Shown piece by piece: positions 16,953 to 28,200 of a stretch of DNA of 64,000 nucleotides (the first letter of the stretch is position 1; each line of letters starts with the position of its first letter). The notes below the pieces were generated by a model, which was given only the letters and a program-made list of their open reading frames with translations, had not been told where the DNA came from and searched no databases. The position numbers were made by a program, and so were the translations under genes. Origin of the DNA: Tolypothrix sp. PCC 7712 (lineage in GTDB: Bacteria; Cyanobacteriota; Cyanobacteriia; Cyanobacteriales; Nostocaceae); NCBI RefSeq assembly GCF_025860405.1, contig NZ_CP063785.1, forward strand, positions 2,418,001 to 2,482,000, given 5' to 3'.

Positions 16953-17831
16953 TTAAGATTGGAATTCTTTAAAAAATTGAATATCTACATCAAAGGTTTT
17001 TCGAGGCAATAAGCCAAGTTCTAAATTTTCAAACATATCAAGCAGTTTATCTCCATGAACTAGTTCAAGAGGCGGTACACCATCTCGTAAAGCTTCCTTT
17101 TGAGCATCTGGTGTAAAAGTACCTGTTGTTATAATTATTCCTTTATCAGCCCTACCCATCATCGCTCCTCGAAAATCTCTCACTTGCGAAGATGAGACAG
17201 AACCAGCATATCTCTTGCATTGAAAAAGTACTTTAAAACTGACAAATGGATTTATTTGCAAAATTCCATGTCCATCAATACCTCCATCTCCAGAACGTCC
17301 TGTTACTATAACTTGCTCAAAACCAGATTCTCTTAAAAGGCGTTGACATAGACGTTCAAAGCCTGATGGAGGTAATGAAAGAAGAATTTCAAGAAGTTTC
17401 TTACGATATGATGAGTCATCATTAATAGTTATTTCATGTGGAGCAATGCTTTCCTCTACTTCCTTATCTTCTTGTGCTAATTCTCCTGAAGAATCTCTAT
17501 CAGTCTGAAATTCAGCATGAACCTTTTTAAAAATAAGTAACGCATCATCGAATGATAGAGACTCAATTGCTCTACCGTTATCGTTAAGACTCCAAACACC
17601 ACGTTTAGAAGAATCCATTAAACCAAATTTCACAAGATAAAATCTAGCCCATGCAACTTGATTATCAAATCGGGGCGCGCCACCCTCAAGCAATTCTGTT
17701 CTTTCTTGTTCAGATATGTTTAATCTTTTTGCAATGAAATCCCTCACCTCAGAAGGACGACCAGAACCGCCTAATTCTTGAAGTGCTTCTATTACTGGTG
17801 AAAAGAATCGAACAAATTTAGGCCCGTTCAT
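16953..17831 (-). CDS. Mrr-family restriction endonuclease
   Basis: The 292-residue protein has an N-terminal winged-helix Mrr_N domain (about 1-95, ending GVWSLNDNGRAIESL) and a C-terminal PD-(D/E)xK nuclease domain. The catalytic residues are visible as SGDGGIDGHG (Asp186) and FQCKRY (Gln204, Lys206), the usual D...QxK variant of Mrr, followed by VRDFRGAMMGRADKGIIITTGTFT. Mrr proteins are type IV enzymes that cut modified DNA. No methylase is adjacent, as expected. It is separated from alaS by a hairpin, so it is probably transcribed independently. Confidence 0.88.
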   Translation of the reverse strand: MNGPKFVRFFSPVIEALQELGGSGRPSEVRDFIAKRLNISEQERTELLEGGAPRFDNQVAWARFYLVKFGLMDSSKRGVWSLNDNGRAIESLSFDDALLIFKKVHAEFQTDRDSSGELAQEDKEVEESIAPHEITINDDSSYRKKLLEILLSLPPSGFERLCQRLLRESGFEQVIVTGRSGDGGIDGHGILQINPFVSFKVLFQCKRYAGSVSSSQVRDFRGAMMGRADKGIIITTGTFTPDAQKEALRDGVPPLELVHGDKLLDMFENLELGLLPRKTFDVDIQFFKEFQS

Positions 17832-17859
17832 TATAAGTTTTACTATTAAAAATAGATCA

Positions 17860-17891
17860 AAGGTGGGTTAAGCAAAAACCTAACCCACCTT
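17860..17891 (-). terminator. alaS terminator hairpin
   Basis: A perfect 11-bp stem (AAGGTGGGTTA/TAACCCACCTT) with a 10-base loop, 57 bases after the alaS stop on the minus strand, followed by GATCTATTTTTAAT. Confidence 0.65.
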
Positions 17892-17947
17892 AACCTATAA
17901 ATTATTAAGGCTATCAAAGGTAAATAAAATACCTTATGTATCAGCAA

Positions 17948-20590
17948 TTAACTCAACCCAGCTTTCAAATCACTCAGCGCTTGTGTTAAAGCCTCTGGTA
18001 ACTTACTCGCATCACGTCCGCCAGCTTGAGCTAAATTTGGTCTTCCACCACCGCCACCGCCGCAAATTTTGGCAACAGCACCGACAAATTTACCAGCTTG
18101 CAAACCTTTCTTGTTCACCTCTGCACTAAAGGCTGCAACTATACTCACTTTCCCAGCTTCGGGAACTGAACCCAACACCACCGCACCGTTACCGATTTTT
18201 TGTAATAAGCGTTCGGCTGCGGTCTTCAAGGATTCTGGATCGACATCATCTAGTTGGGCGACGATGATTTGATAATCGCCTACAGATTGAGATGTTTGTA
18301 GCAAGCTATCAGATTTGGCGATCGCTAATTGTCCTTTCAAGACATCCAGTTGTTTTTGGCTGGTTCGCAGTTCGTTTTGCAGAGTTGTGATTCTCTCTGG
18401 TAGTTCTTCGGGTTTGACTTTAAAGCGATCGCTTAAATCTTTGACGACTTTATCCCGTATATTCAGATAATCTAGTATTGCCGGGCCAGAAACCGCTTCA
18501 ATGCGTCGCACCCCAGAAGCCACACCAGCTTCGGAAATAATCTTGAAAACGCCTATCTCCGCAGTATTACTGACATGGGTGCCGCCGCACAGTTCCATTG
18601 ATACGCCTGTAAAGTCAATCACCCGGACTTCATCACCATATTTTTCGCCAAACATGGCAACAGCGCCTCTAGCTTTGGCTTCTGCTAAAGGTAATATTTC
18701 TATCTTTGCACTGTGTGCCTCGGCAATCCAAGTATTTACTTGTTCTTCAACTTGCTGGACTTCTTCTGCTGTTAAAGCGCGGGGACAGTTGAAGTCAAAG
18801 CGCAATCTGTCGAAGGAAACCAAAGAACCTGCTTGGGAAATACCTTCATCAACAATTTTCTTTAACGCTGCTTGTAACAGGTGAGTTGCAGTGTGGTTAG
18901 CTTGCAGACGACGACGACAAGCACGGTCAATTTGAGCAGTTACAGCATCTCCTACTCGGATTGTACCGCGTTCGATGCGCCCGAAGTGGATAAAGAAATC
19001 CGATTCTTTTTTCACGTCATCAACTCGAATCACCACACCATCACCGGAGATATAACCGCGATCGCCTATTTGTCCCCCAGATTCGGCATAGAATGGGGTC
19101 TGATCCAACACCAGTTGTATTTCTGTGCCGGCTTCTGCTGCTTCTTGAGCTACACCACCCACTAACAGCGCTTCGACTTTGGCAGTGGCTGTAGGTTGGG
19201 TATAGCCTAAAAACTCGGTGGCGTGGATATGTTCTGCGAGTTTATCCAGGGAACCTTGCACCGTTAAATCGATGGTTTCATGGGCAGCTTTGGCACGTTC
19301 CACCTGTTTTTGCATTTCGGCATTGAACCCAGCTTCATCAACGGTGAGGTTGTTTTCTTCGGCAACTTCTTGCGTCAGTTCTAAGGGAAAGCCGTAGGTG
19401 TCGTACAGAGTAAAAGCACTTTCACCACTAATTTGGGTTTTACCTTGCTGTTTCACCTGTTGAATAATTTCTTCCAGCAGTTTTTCCCCTCTATCCAGAG
19501 TCCGCAAAAAATTGGCTTCTTCCCGTTGCAGTTCGGCTTTAATTGCTGCTTCTCGTTGTCGCACATTGGGGTAAGCTGATTCGGAAAGTGCGATCGCACT
19601 TTCGGCAACTTGGGTAGTAAATTCTCCAGAAATCCCGATTAATCGCCCATGACGCACTAACCGGCGAATCAGTCTCCGTAATACATAACCCCGTCCCACG
19701 TTGGAGGCGCGGATTTCATCAGCAATCATGTGGACAACAGCACGCACATGATCACCAATTACTTTTAAGGAGACTTTGGTTTTCTCGTCGCTGCTATGGT
19801 AATCAATCCCCGCAATTTGGGCTGCTGTTTGAATAATCGGGAAAATTAAATCAGTTTCGTAGTTATTAGGGACTTTTTGCAGGATTTGGGCCATGCGTTC
19901 CAAACCCATACCCGTATCAATGTTTTTATTTTGCAGTGGTGTTAAATTCCCTTCGGCATCCCGGTTATATTGCATGAAGACGAGGTTATAAAATTCGATA
20001 AACCGGGAATCGTCTTCTAAATCAATGGTGTCATCGCCGCGTTCTGGGTGGAAGTCGTAGTATATCTCAGAACAGGGGCCACAGGGGCCAGTGGGGCCAG
20101 ATACCCAAAAGTTATCATCTGCACCCATGCGCTTGATTCTAGCTGGTGTTACACCGATTTGATCGCGCCAAATTGCATAGGCTTCGTCGTCTTCTTCAAA
20201 GACGCTGACAACTAGGTTATTGGGGGAAAAGCCAAAAACTTGCGTGGAGATTTCCCATCCCCAAGCGATCGCTTGTGCTTTAAAATAATCTCCAAAGCTG
20301 AAGTTACCCAGCATCTCAAAAAACGTGTGATGGCGTTTAGTGCGGCCGACGTTTTCGATATCGTTGGTGCGGATGCATTTCTGGGAAGTAGTGGCGCGGT
20401 TAAAATCCGGCGTACGTTGTCCCAAGAATATTGGTTTAAATGGTAGCATCCCCGCGATCGTCAGCAGCACAGTTGGGTCTTCAGGCACAAGGGAAGCACT
20501 TGGGAGAATCTGGTGTCCCCGTTGAGCAAAGAAGTTAAGGAATTTTTGGCGAATTTCGTTACCGCTGAGGTTTTGGGGATTGGAAGACAT
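17948..20590 (-). CDS. alaS: Alanyl-tRNA synthetase
   Basis: Charges tRNA-Ala; cytoplasmic. The 880 residues cover the whole enzyme: class II catalytic core at the N-terminus ([38 protein letters not shown]), the GxGxGxxR-like motif 3 region ([14 protein letters not shown]), the editing domain with the zinc-site motifs NHTATHLLQ and [12 protein letters not shown], and the C-terminal C-Ala domain ending [14 protein letters not shown]. Length is standard. The start at [15 protein letters not shown] fits the family. Confidence 0.98.
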   Translation of the reverse strand: MSSNPQNLSGNEIRQKFLNFFAQRGHQILPSASLVPEDPTVLLTIAGMLPFKPIFLGQRTPDFNRATTSQKCIRTNDIENVGRTKRHHTFFEMLGNFSFGDYFKAQAIAWGWEISTQVFGFSPNNLVVSVFEEDDEAYAIWRDQIGVTPARIKRMGADDNFWVSGPTGPCGPCSEIYYDFHPERGDDTIDLEDDSRFIEFYNLVFMQYNRDAEGNLTPLQNKNIDTGMGLERMAQILQKVPNNYETDLIFPIIQTAAQIAGIDYHSSDEKTKVSLKVIGDHVRAVVHMIADEIRASNVGRGYVLRRLIRRLVRHGRLIGISGEFTTQVAESAIALSESAYPNVRQREAAIKAELQREEANFLRTLDRGEKLLEEIIQQVKQQGKTQISGESAFTLYDTYGFPLELTQEVAEENNLTVDEAGFNAEMQKQVERAKAAHETIDLTVQGSLDKLAEHIHATEFLGYTQPTATAKVEALLVGGVAQEAAEAGTEIQLVLDQTPFYAESGGQIGDRGYISGDGVVIRVDDVKKESDFFIHFGRIERGTIRVGDAVTAQIDRACRRRLQANHTATHLLQAALKKIVDEGISQAGSLVSFDRLRFDFNCPRALTAEEVQQVEEQVNTWIAEAHSAKIEILPLAEAKARGAVAMFGEKYGDEVRVIDFTGVSMELCGGTHVSNTAEIGVFKIISEAGVASGVRRIEAVSGPAILDYLNIRDKVVKDLSDRFKVKPEELPERITTLQNELRTSQKQLDVLKGQLAIAKSDSLLQTSQSVGDYQIIVAQLDDVDPESLKTAAERLLQKIGNGAVVLGSVPEAGKVSIVAAFSAEVNKKGLQAGKFVGAVAKICGGGGGGRPNLAQAGGRDASKLPEALTQALSDLKAGLS

Positions 20591-21115
20591 GGATTTTTAC
20601 AAGGTGAGTATCAATAAACTGGGAAGGTAGACAGAGGATCTTGCTTCGCTTTTACAGACAAAGTATGCCGCAATCCAGGACATCTGTGCTAAAAGTTTGC
20701 CACTTTCTCATATCTAGCACTATTCTCAAGAACTTTCGGGTGGAATATTACACGACTTAGGAACTCCCAATAAAAAATATCCCATTGCTTTTGCAGATTG
20801 GGGAGAAAAATCTATATTGTGGCGTATCTGGATTATTTGCATATATCTCTTTATGCTTATATATTTTTCCATTTTCAGGAATCTTGGAGTCAGCCAATCA
20901 CAGGCAAATTTTCCTGAAATAGCATAAAAATCTGTTTTTCCCATGCCTAATGCCCAATGCCCATTTTCAATCTAAGAACCTGAATTGTAGAAGCCGCTAT
21001 GTACTAAAATTGTCTACCCGCAAAATCACCTAACTCTAGTAGGATGAGCAATTTTTACAGAGACGATAATATTAAACCTTAAGAAGATATTAAGATTTTT
21101 TTTGAGGTTAGATTA
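20591..21115. other. Intergenic region between alaS and the HMA gene
   Basis: About 525 bases containing both divergent promoters. It has an ATGCCCA/ATGCCTA repeat at 20941-20962. The one modest open frame here (minus strand, 72 codons) has no family resemblance and I do not call it. Confidence 0.55.
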
Positions 21116-21316
21116 ATGGCATTAAAACTGAAAGTACCGAATATAGCTTGTGAAGACTGTGCAGCTAAAATCAGTAAATCAATTCATGTCATGGAACCTG
21201 ATGCCAAGGTAGATGTAGATGTTAACGACAAAACTGTTACTGTAGAATCTGCCGCTTCCGAGGAATCCATCAAACAGATTATTGTTGCTGCTGGTTATCA
21301 AATTGAAGGTTATTAA
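21116..21316 (+). CDS. Heavy-metal-associated (HMA) domain protein, CopZ/Atx1-like
   Basis: A 66-residue single-domain metallochaperone-like protein with the metal site CEDC (Cys12, Cys15) in KVPNIACEDCAAKISKSI and the closing VAAGYQIEGY. Single HMA domains carry Cu(I) to P-type ATPases; cyanobacteria use Atx1 to supply CtaA/PacS. The usual Met before the site (MxCxxC) is replaced by Ile-Ala, so the metal may differ. No transporter gene is adjacent. Confidence 0.85.
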   Translation: MALKLKVPNIACEDCAAKISKSIHVMEPDAKVDVDVNDKTVTVESAASEESIKQIIVAAGYQIEGY

Positions 21317-22261
21317 TCCTAAGATTAGCCTTCAGAGAAATTTACATCTCATAAATTTTGACACTCAAATAATTTGTTGCTGTGATTGTCCGTCTCCCAC
21401 CGAGGCGGACAATCTGCTATTTAAGGACAGATAACTAATAACTACCTAGGTAAAATATTTTCTTGCAAGATTTTGGACTGGTTAAAAGTTGCAAAAATGA
21501 CCATTAACCCTTGACTCTTGACCATTAACCCTTGACTCTTAGCCGTTTATCCCTTTAGCATATGATATATATACTTGTTACCTAAGTCGTGATAAATTTG
21601 GGTATAGTCACGGTTTATTTGGTTATTTGTGTAGAATTACTGATAGCCTTTGCAAATATTGTATGAAGAAGTAACTGATTAACTGTATACTCAATATCAA
21701 TACTTTGAACATAGAAAGACTATGACTTACTTTGTGTTATCCAATAATGCAGCAATATCAAGGCTTTATGATCAGGAAATGATGATTCAGTATTTTAATG
21801 GATATAAGATTTTATCAAGTTAGTAGATATATCGGTTTTCACTAAGGAATAAAAATTTTTATCTTTTTTTAAATTTTGTGCATCAGTAAGTTTTTATCTT
21901 GAGAATATGCTGGTTTTTATCAATCATTAAATTACATATTTGGCTACCAATGTTTAATACATGGAAAATACATAACCAATTTTGTTCTCCCCAGTAATAT
22001 TCAGTAATTATACTGTTTGAAAATTATTAGGTAAAAGCTGAAAGTATTTTCATCCGACCTTTTGTTGTAAGTAGAGTTGAGGTAAATTCTTAAAAGGAGA
22101 TTAAAGTTATCAGAAAAAATTAAATTAGGTAGTAAAACAAACAAATATAGGGTAAACCTCCCTAACCGAAAACACTGATATACTCAGTATTATTTAAGTA
22201 AACACAGCAAGTTTTACCAAATCATCCTTTTGAAATTTTAAATAGGGTAAAAAGCAAAGCA
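21317..22261. other. Long AT-rich spacer before the diguanylate cyclase gene
   Basis: About 945 bases with no believable open frame. It holds the hairpin at 21384-21414 and two perfect 21-bp tandem copies beginning GACCATTAACCCTTGACTC at 21499-21540. The remaining 700 bases show nothing I can name, though a small RNA could be hidden here. Confidence 0.5.
21384..21414 (+). terminator. Hairpin after the HMA gene
   Basis: A 13-bp stem with one G-T pair (GATTGTCCGTCTC/GAGGCGGACAATC) and loop CCACC, 67 bases after the stop codon. The following TGCTATTT is only weakly T-rich. Confidence 0.6.
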
Positions 22262-23287
22262 ATGAATATTTCCATTCTGGTCTTTGGGTGCCATAAATTT
22301 CTAAACACACTTCCAGATCAGATCCGTTATGCCACAGCTTTTAACGTAGAAGTTATTGACAATTTTGATCGGGCAGTTTCATATATTAAAAGCACACCAC
22401 CAGACATCATAATTGTGCAGGCTAGTATTGATGGCAGTATAGAACTATGTACCTGGTTGAAAGACCAAGTCAAGCTATCTTGGATATACTGCATTCTCTT
22501 TGAAGACCGTTCTCAGTACATCATTGAAAGAGCTAACTATGGCTGGGAATGGGATTTAGAAATGACTTCCTCTGCTTTAAAACAGGGAGCTGATGCTTAT
22601 ATTTGGCAAGTGAATGCAGAAAAATCAATCAATAATTTAGCAGAAATAACTGCTAATCACCGACTCATATTAGCTCAATTGTCAGTTGGCTTACGCAAGG
22701 CAGAAAAGTATCGCGATCTGATGCGGAAAAATGATTTATTATCATCAATTGCCTTAGCAGATTCCTTGACAGAACTCAATAACCGTCGCGCTTTAGAATG
22801 GGATTTGCCAAGACAAATTCAAAAAGCTCGCGAACAGCAACTTTCTTTGAGTTTAATTATTTTTGATGTAGATTTCTTTAAGAAAGTCAATGATACCTAT
22901 GGACATTTAGTAGGCGATCGCTTGTTGCAATTATTGGCTATTCGTGTCAAACACAATTTACGCTTCCAAGATACAGCTTTCCGCTATGGCGGGGAAGAAT
23001 TCGTGATTCTTTTAGCTAATACCTCTGGCGAAGAAGCCGCAATTGTGGCGCGTCGTCTGAATCGTATAGTTAGCGAACAACCATTTGCGATTAACAATCA
23101 ACTGAGTATTAATGTCACCATTAGTTTGGGTACTGCTTCACTCCAAGGTGACGATGACACGCAAGGAATGAGCCTATTGCATCGTGCCGATCAGTGCCTT
23201 TTAGAAGCTAAAAGCAGCGGACGTAATCGTGTCATTAGTTGGGAAAACTTCTGCCGTATCCCATATTTACAAGTCGCTTCTTCATAG
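22262..23287 (+). CDS. Diguanylate cyclase with degenerate receiver domain
   Basis: A 341-residue protein expected to make cyclic di-GMP. The GGDEF domain carries an active-site GGEEF at 243-247 (RYGGEEFVILL), the metal-binding SLIIFDVDFFKKVND and an I-site RFQD five residues before it, so feedback inhibition is expected. The N-terminal 120 residues fold like a receiver, but the phosphorylatable Asp position in PPDIIIVQASIDG is Gln, so control by phosphorylation is doubtful. It is preceded by a long spacer and read alone. Confidence 0.9.
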   Translation: MNISILVFGCHKFLNTLPDQIRYATAFNVEVIDNFDRAVSYIKSTPPDIIIVQASIDGSIELCTWLKDQVKLSWIYCILFEDRSQYIIERANYGWEWDLEMTSSALKQGADAYIWQVNAEKSINNLAEITANHRLILAQLSVGLRKAEKYRDLMRKNDLLSSIALADSLTELNNRRALEWDLPRQIQKAREQQLSLSLIIFDVDFFKKVNDTYGHLVGDRLLQLLAIRVKHNLRFQDTAFRYGGEEFVILLANTSGEEAAIVARRLNRIVSEQPFAINNQLSINVTISLGTASLQGDDDTQGMSLLHRADQCLLEAKSSGRNRVISWENFCRIPYLQVASS

Positions 23288-23378
23288 AATTAAGATTTAA
23301 TTCTGCTATTGCTATTTGGTATTGGACATTTCTTTTTAATAAATTTATTCCCACCATTGAGTCCCTGGTTTGTGTTCC

Positions 23379-24089
23379 CTATTTCCCAGCACTGGGTAAC
23401 TCATGGACTCCAAATTGAGCATTCTCAATCGCAATTTGACAATCTGCTATTGATGCTTTTTGAGCCATAGCATCAACTAAGGCTTTGTAACTAGACCAAT
23501 TTTCTTCTAGTAGGGTTTTGGCTTGGAGAGTATGAAAGCGTTGTTTCTGTTGAGCATTAGCAGCAGCAAAGCCGATATTTGCCAATACACCTACTAGCTT
23601 AGTGCGATCGTCAGCACCACCTTGAGCATTTTGGAAAACCAAGGTTTCTGCCGCCATCCCCGCCATCCAAACAGTGCAGTAGCGATCTAAGATATGTGCG
23701 CTAATTTTACCCGCTTCAAGTTGAGATACTAATTCCGCATCATTAAAAGTGACACCACCTTGTCCTGCTTGTCCCTGTTTCCAAGCTTCCCACGCACTGA
23801 GAGTATAAGCGCTAATTGGGATACCCAGCAGGTGTGCAACGAGAAAATGACCTGCTTCGTGATGCAAAATGCGATCGCGGTGTTCGCTGTTAAAACCAGC
23901 CAGCCAATCTAAAAGAAGAGTACCGCCTTTTCCCTGCAAGCTGAAACTGTCGAAGGTAGCTATCCCTAAAATAGTAAAAGTGGCAACTGCGGGGATTGCA
24001 GGCGAAAGATGCAGCAATGGCCCCAACAGCACCGATAGAGTCATTAAAAAGATAGATATGGCAATTAAATTTAGGGCAGTTTGGCTCAT
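23379..24089 (-). CDS. M41-like (FtsH-type) zinc metalloprotease domain without AAA module
   Basis: The 236 residues start with two hydrophobic segments (about 7-27 and 30-47), then contain the zinc-binding HEAGH at 77-81 (LHHEAGHFLVAHLLGIPISAY) and a GGADDRTKL segment (Asp160/161) matching the place where FtsH supplies its third zinc ligand. There is no Walker motif anywhere, so the protease domain stands alone in the membrane. Related AAA-less M41-like proteins occur in cyanobacteria and plastids; their substrates are poorly known. Confidence 0.8.
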   Translation of the reverse strand: MSQTALNLIAISIFLMTLSVLLGPLLHLSPAIPAVATFTILGIATFDSFSLQGKGGTLLLDWLAGFNSEHRDRILHHEAGHFLVAHLLGIPISAYTLSAWEAWKQGQAGQGGVTFNDAELVSQLEAGKISAHILDRYCTVWMAGMAAETLVFQNAQGGADDRTKLVGVLANIGFAAANAQQKQRFHTLQAKTLLEENWSSYKALVDAMAQKASIADCQIAIENAQFGVHELPSAGK

Positions 24090-24149
24090 ACTAAGTTTTA
24101 TGAATGCAGCTTAATCTTTCTTTATTATGAGCCGATCTGCAAATGATAT

Positions 24150-24476
24150 TCAGTTTTTCCAGGTATTAAGCACGTTAATTTTTAAACTTCCATAAATTTT
24201 TTGCACAACAGCGTCTAATACTCTCCATAAAGACGAAGCATTCAAAAAACTGGGAAACAATAAAGGTTCAATTTCAACATCTGACATCACTGCATCCAGT
24301 TCAGCCTCACTCAGATGTTCCTCCCATAATCCTTCTTCAACCAAGTTATTGGATAGAACAATAATCCGTTCGCGCAATAACTTTAATTGCTCATGCCTTG
24401 GTGCAGCAGGTAGGCGAATTGTACAAGGACAAGTCCCAAACAACACAACTACTTTTCCTGGGAGATATAGCGGCAT
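24150..24476 (-). CDS. Hypothetical protein downstream of the IS1-like gene
   Basis: A 108-residue frame beginning MPLYLPGKVVVLFGTCPCTIRLPAAP with an acidic centre (WEEHLSEAELDAVMSDVEIEP). I do not recognise it. It starts 24 bases after the stop of the zinc-finger/HTH gene on the same strand, so the two are probably cotranscribed. It does not contain a DDE catalytic domain and so is not the missing half of that transposase-like gene. Confidence 0.45.
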   Translation of the reverse strand: MPLYLPGKVVVLFGTCPCTIRLPAAPRHEQLKLLRERIIVLSNNLVEEGLWEEHLSEAELDAVMSDVEIEPLLFPSFLNASSLWRVLDAVVQKIYGSLKINVLNTWKN

Positions 24477-24500
24477 ATGTTCAGAGTCTGGAAATTGCGA

Positions 24501-24920
24501 TCAATTTTGTGATTCTTCTTCACTTACCTTAATTGTATGCTCTTTTTTGTTGGCAGCATGAACAATCTTGACTACAGTATTGTAAGCTAATCCACTAATC
24601 CGGCTAATCCCTCTTAAACTAATACCATCAGCATAGGACTGTAGTACAATTTGTACGTCTTCTTGATTCACTTGCCGACGGTAATAAAACGTATTAAAAG
24701 TTTCACTGAAAGTTTGCCGACAACTGAGGCAGAAATAGCGTTGGCTACCTTTACTTGTCTTACCGTGTTTACGAGTATGAGGATGGTTACATAAAGGACA
24801 GGGTACTGTCTGTTTAGCAAAACTTGTCTGCTTTTGATTATGGAAACCACTATTTCGATAAGAAACTATCAAGTTACTAGTGACTTTGTCCATTTCTAAT
24901 TGAACTGACATAAATTTCAA
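24501..24920 (-). CDS. IS1/InsA-type zinc-ribbon plus HTH protein without DDE domain
   Basis: About 139 residues. A zinc ribbon CPLCNHPHTRKHGKTSKGSQRYFCLSC-like segment (CPLC...CLSC) is followed by RQTFSETFNTFYYRR and an HTH, YADGISLRGISRISGLAYNTVVKIVHAA. This is the DNA-binding N-terminal half of IS1-family transposases. The frame ends after a Lys/Glu-rich tail and no catalytic half follows. It may be a truncated transposase or a domesticated DNA-binding protein; the intact reading frame and the adjacent cotranscribed frame favour the latter slightly. Confidence 0.7.
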   Translation of the reverse strand: MKFMSVQLEMDKVTSNLIVSYRNSGFHNQKQTSFAKQTVPCPLCNHPHTRKHGKTSKGSQRYFCLSCRQTFSETFNTFYYRRQVNQEDVQIVLQSYADGISLRGISRISGLAYNTVVKIVHAANKKEHTIKVSEEESQN

Positions 24921-25225
24921 TCTCCCTGGTAACAGAATTGAACTGATCAGTCTTGTTTTAGTGGATTTAATTGCTTTGCTGTTTTGCGAATAAAACAGTG
25001 GAAGTTACGATCCACATTTCATACAAGAACCTGGGGAGTAGAATACCAACTGGGTACTAAACTCTAGTACAAACACTAGTTAAGAATTCTGAGGAAATTC
25101 TGAGGAAGCAATATTTTTGGCACAATATTGGTCATCACCAGTATTTTCATCAAAGTACTGAAACCATTGCATAGCCATGTGCAATCTTGATTTCAGCCTT
25201 TTGTGTTTAAGAAGAAATCACCCAG
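24921..25225. other. Intergenic region before the CBS/PAS kinase
   Basis: About 305 bases between divergent genes; it contains a short direct repeat (AATTCTGAGGA twice near 25084-25105) and no other structure I can name. Confidence 0.5.
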
Positions 25226-28200
25226 ATGGATATTCGTAAACCATTGCTGACAGTTACAAAAAATATGCCAATACTTGAGGTGATTCAATTGATGAATCAG
25301 TCTCAGACAAGCTATGCACTAGTTTTAGATGCCGAGAAATTAATTGGTATTTTCACAGTTAGAGACGTATTTTCTGCCACTAGTAATCAATCTGCACTGG
25401 CCGATATAACTGTTGCTGAACTCATGAATCAACCCGTGATTACCTTGAGCGCAACAGAGGCAAAAAATTTATCCACTGTGGTGCAAAGATTTAACCAGTA
25501 TGGAATCAGCCACTTACCAATATTAGATAATTACGGGCAAGTATTAAGCGTGGTTACCAAGGATGAAGTGATTGAGAGACTCAGTCAAACTCTCGATCGC
25601 AAAACAGCAGATTTGGAACGCAAAGTAGCTCAAACAGAGCAAATGAGCAAATTGATTGCAGACAAAGAAAACTGTTATCAAGCATCACAAGCCATCATCC
25701 AAGATATTCTTGATAGTGCGATCGCTACTTCAATTGTCAGTTTCAGGATATTTCCCAACCGTGAATGGCAATTTGACTATCAATCACCAGGTAGCGAAGC
25801 GCTATTTGGCTATACACCCCAAGAAATTCTCACTCAAAAAAACCTTTGGATGTCGCGAGTGCATCCAGAGGATCGAGAAAAAGTGATCGAACCTTTATTT
25901 GAGGAGATTTTTGCTGAACGCACAGTCCATGTAGAGTATAGATTCCATCATAAAGACGGTTCGCTACGCTGGATTTGTGCTACCTATACATCGCGTTATG
26001 ATGCTAGAGCCAACTGTTGGATAGTCACAGGTGCTAGTGGCGATATCAGCGATAAAAAACTGGCACAAAAAACTTTATTAGAGCAAGCCAAACTCTTAGA
26101 ACTTTGTCATGATGCTATCATAATTCGCAATCTCGATAACCAGATTACATTTTGGAACCAGGGAGCAGAGCGAATCTATGGCTGGACAGCAACAGAAGTA
26201 ATGCACAAGAATAGTTATACTCTGCTTGCAACTCAGTTTCCTATACCTTTGGAGGAAGCCAATGCTGGCTTGATTAATGAAGGATATTGGGAAGGCGAAT
26301 TAGTCCATTTTCGGCGGGATGGTCAGAAAATTGTCGTAGAAAGTCGCTGGGCGTTGTTCAAACAAGCTGATGGTACACCCATATCTGTGTTGGAAATTAA
26401 TCGAGATATTAGCAAGCGCAAACAAGCAGAACTGACTTTGCAGGACAGAGAAGCGATGTTGCGCGGGATTGGAGATAATTTACCTAATGCAGCACTTTAT
26501 CAAGTAATCCGCGAAATCGATGGTAGCGATCGCTTTTCTTACCTGAGTGTAGGATGTGAAAGAATCATGGAAATCAGTGCAGAGGCGGCGCTACAAAATT
26601 CTAGTTTGTTGTATAGCCAGGTAATTGCAGAGGACGTACTTCGCTTACAACAAGCTGTTGAGCAGTCGATGCAGAATATGTCTGTATTTGACATCCAACT
26701 GCGGATTATCACCCCTAGCGGTCAACTGAAATGGTTAGATTTATGTTCTACACCACGCAAGTTGCATGATGGTCGCGTCGCTTGGGATGGATTGATGGTG
26801 GATGTTACTGATATTAAACAAACTGAAGAAACCTTACGCAAAAGCGAAGCCTTATTGGCAGAATCCCAACGCACTGCGCGTCTGGGTAACTGGGAATGTG
26901 ATGCAGCTACAGGTAAAGCCACTTGGTCAAAAGAACTGTTCCGCCTGTTCAATCGCGATTTCGACGCAGAACCCAACTATCAGGAAATACTCAGCTTATG
27001 GCAATCTGATGATGGAGAAAAATTACAGCAAGCAATTGAAGAAGCGATCGCTACTGGTAAATCCTACCACTTAATTCTGCGTGTACCCCAGTCTGATGGC
27101 TCTCATAGCTATTTAGAGGTGATTGGACATACACAATCGAACGCCGAAGGCAAAGTTGTTCGCCTTTATGGAACTGCTCAAGATGTTACCGCCAGAGAAG
27201 AAGCGCTCAACGAACGCCAACGAGTAGAGCAAGCACTGCGCGAAAATGAAGCCTTTTTACGCAGTATCTACTATGGGTTAGGATTATCAATTTTTGTAGT
27301 TGATGTTGTCGATGATGATTTCCGCTATGTGGGCTTAAACCCTATTCATAAGAATCTTACAGGACTGACAGCCGATGAATTACGTGGCAAACTACCTGAG
27401 GAAATCTTGCCCCCAATTGCAGCTGCGGCTGTACGACAGCATTATCAGGATTGTGTCCAAGCTGGGGAAACTATTACCTATGAAGAATGCTTACCTTTTC
27501 AAGGTAAGGATATTTGGTGGATTACTAGTCTCACTCCTTTAAAAGATGAAAATTCCCGCATATACCGCATTGTTGGCAATAGTCTTAATATTAGCGATCG
27601 CAAACATACTGAACAGATATTGGAACTGCAAGCAATCATCACTCGCAATATGGCTGAAGGAATTTGCTTAGTTCGAGTCGATGATGGTGTTTTAGTTTAT
27701 ACTAATCGCAAATTTGAGCAGATGTTTGGTTATGAAGCTGGGGAATTAATTGGTCAGCATGTGTCGATTGTTAATTATGCAGATGCACAAACCGATCCTC
27801 AAGCAGTGTATGAAGCTATTACTACCAAGATTAGGCAAAATGGGGAAAGCACTTATGAAGTTCGTAATGTCAAAAAAGATGGTACTCCTTTTTGGAGTTC
27901 TGGCACGTCATCGGTGTTTGAGCATCCTGAATATGGAACTGTTTTTGTGACTGTGCAACAAGACATCACAGAACAAAAACAAGCTGAAGACAAACTTAAA
28001 GCATCTTTGAAAGAAAAAGAAGTGTTACTTAAGGAAATTCATCATCGTGTGAAAAACAACTTAGGAATTATTAGCAGTTTGTTACAAATGCAGTGTAGGC
28101 GCATCCAGAATTCTCAAGCAATCTCTATCCTACATGATAGCCAAAACCGCATCGCTTCCATTGCTTTAGTGCATGAAAAATTATATGCTTCCGATCATCT

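Noticed and set aside
20726-20944. A 72-codon minus-strand frame upstream of alaS
   Set aside because: No ribosome-binding site, no family resemblance, and it runs into ATGCCCA repeats.
24501-24920. Complete insertion sequence
   Set aside because: No catalytic domain, no flanking inverted repeats that I can see.
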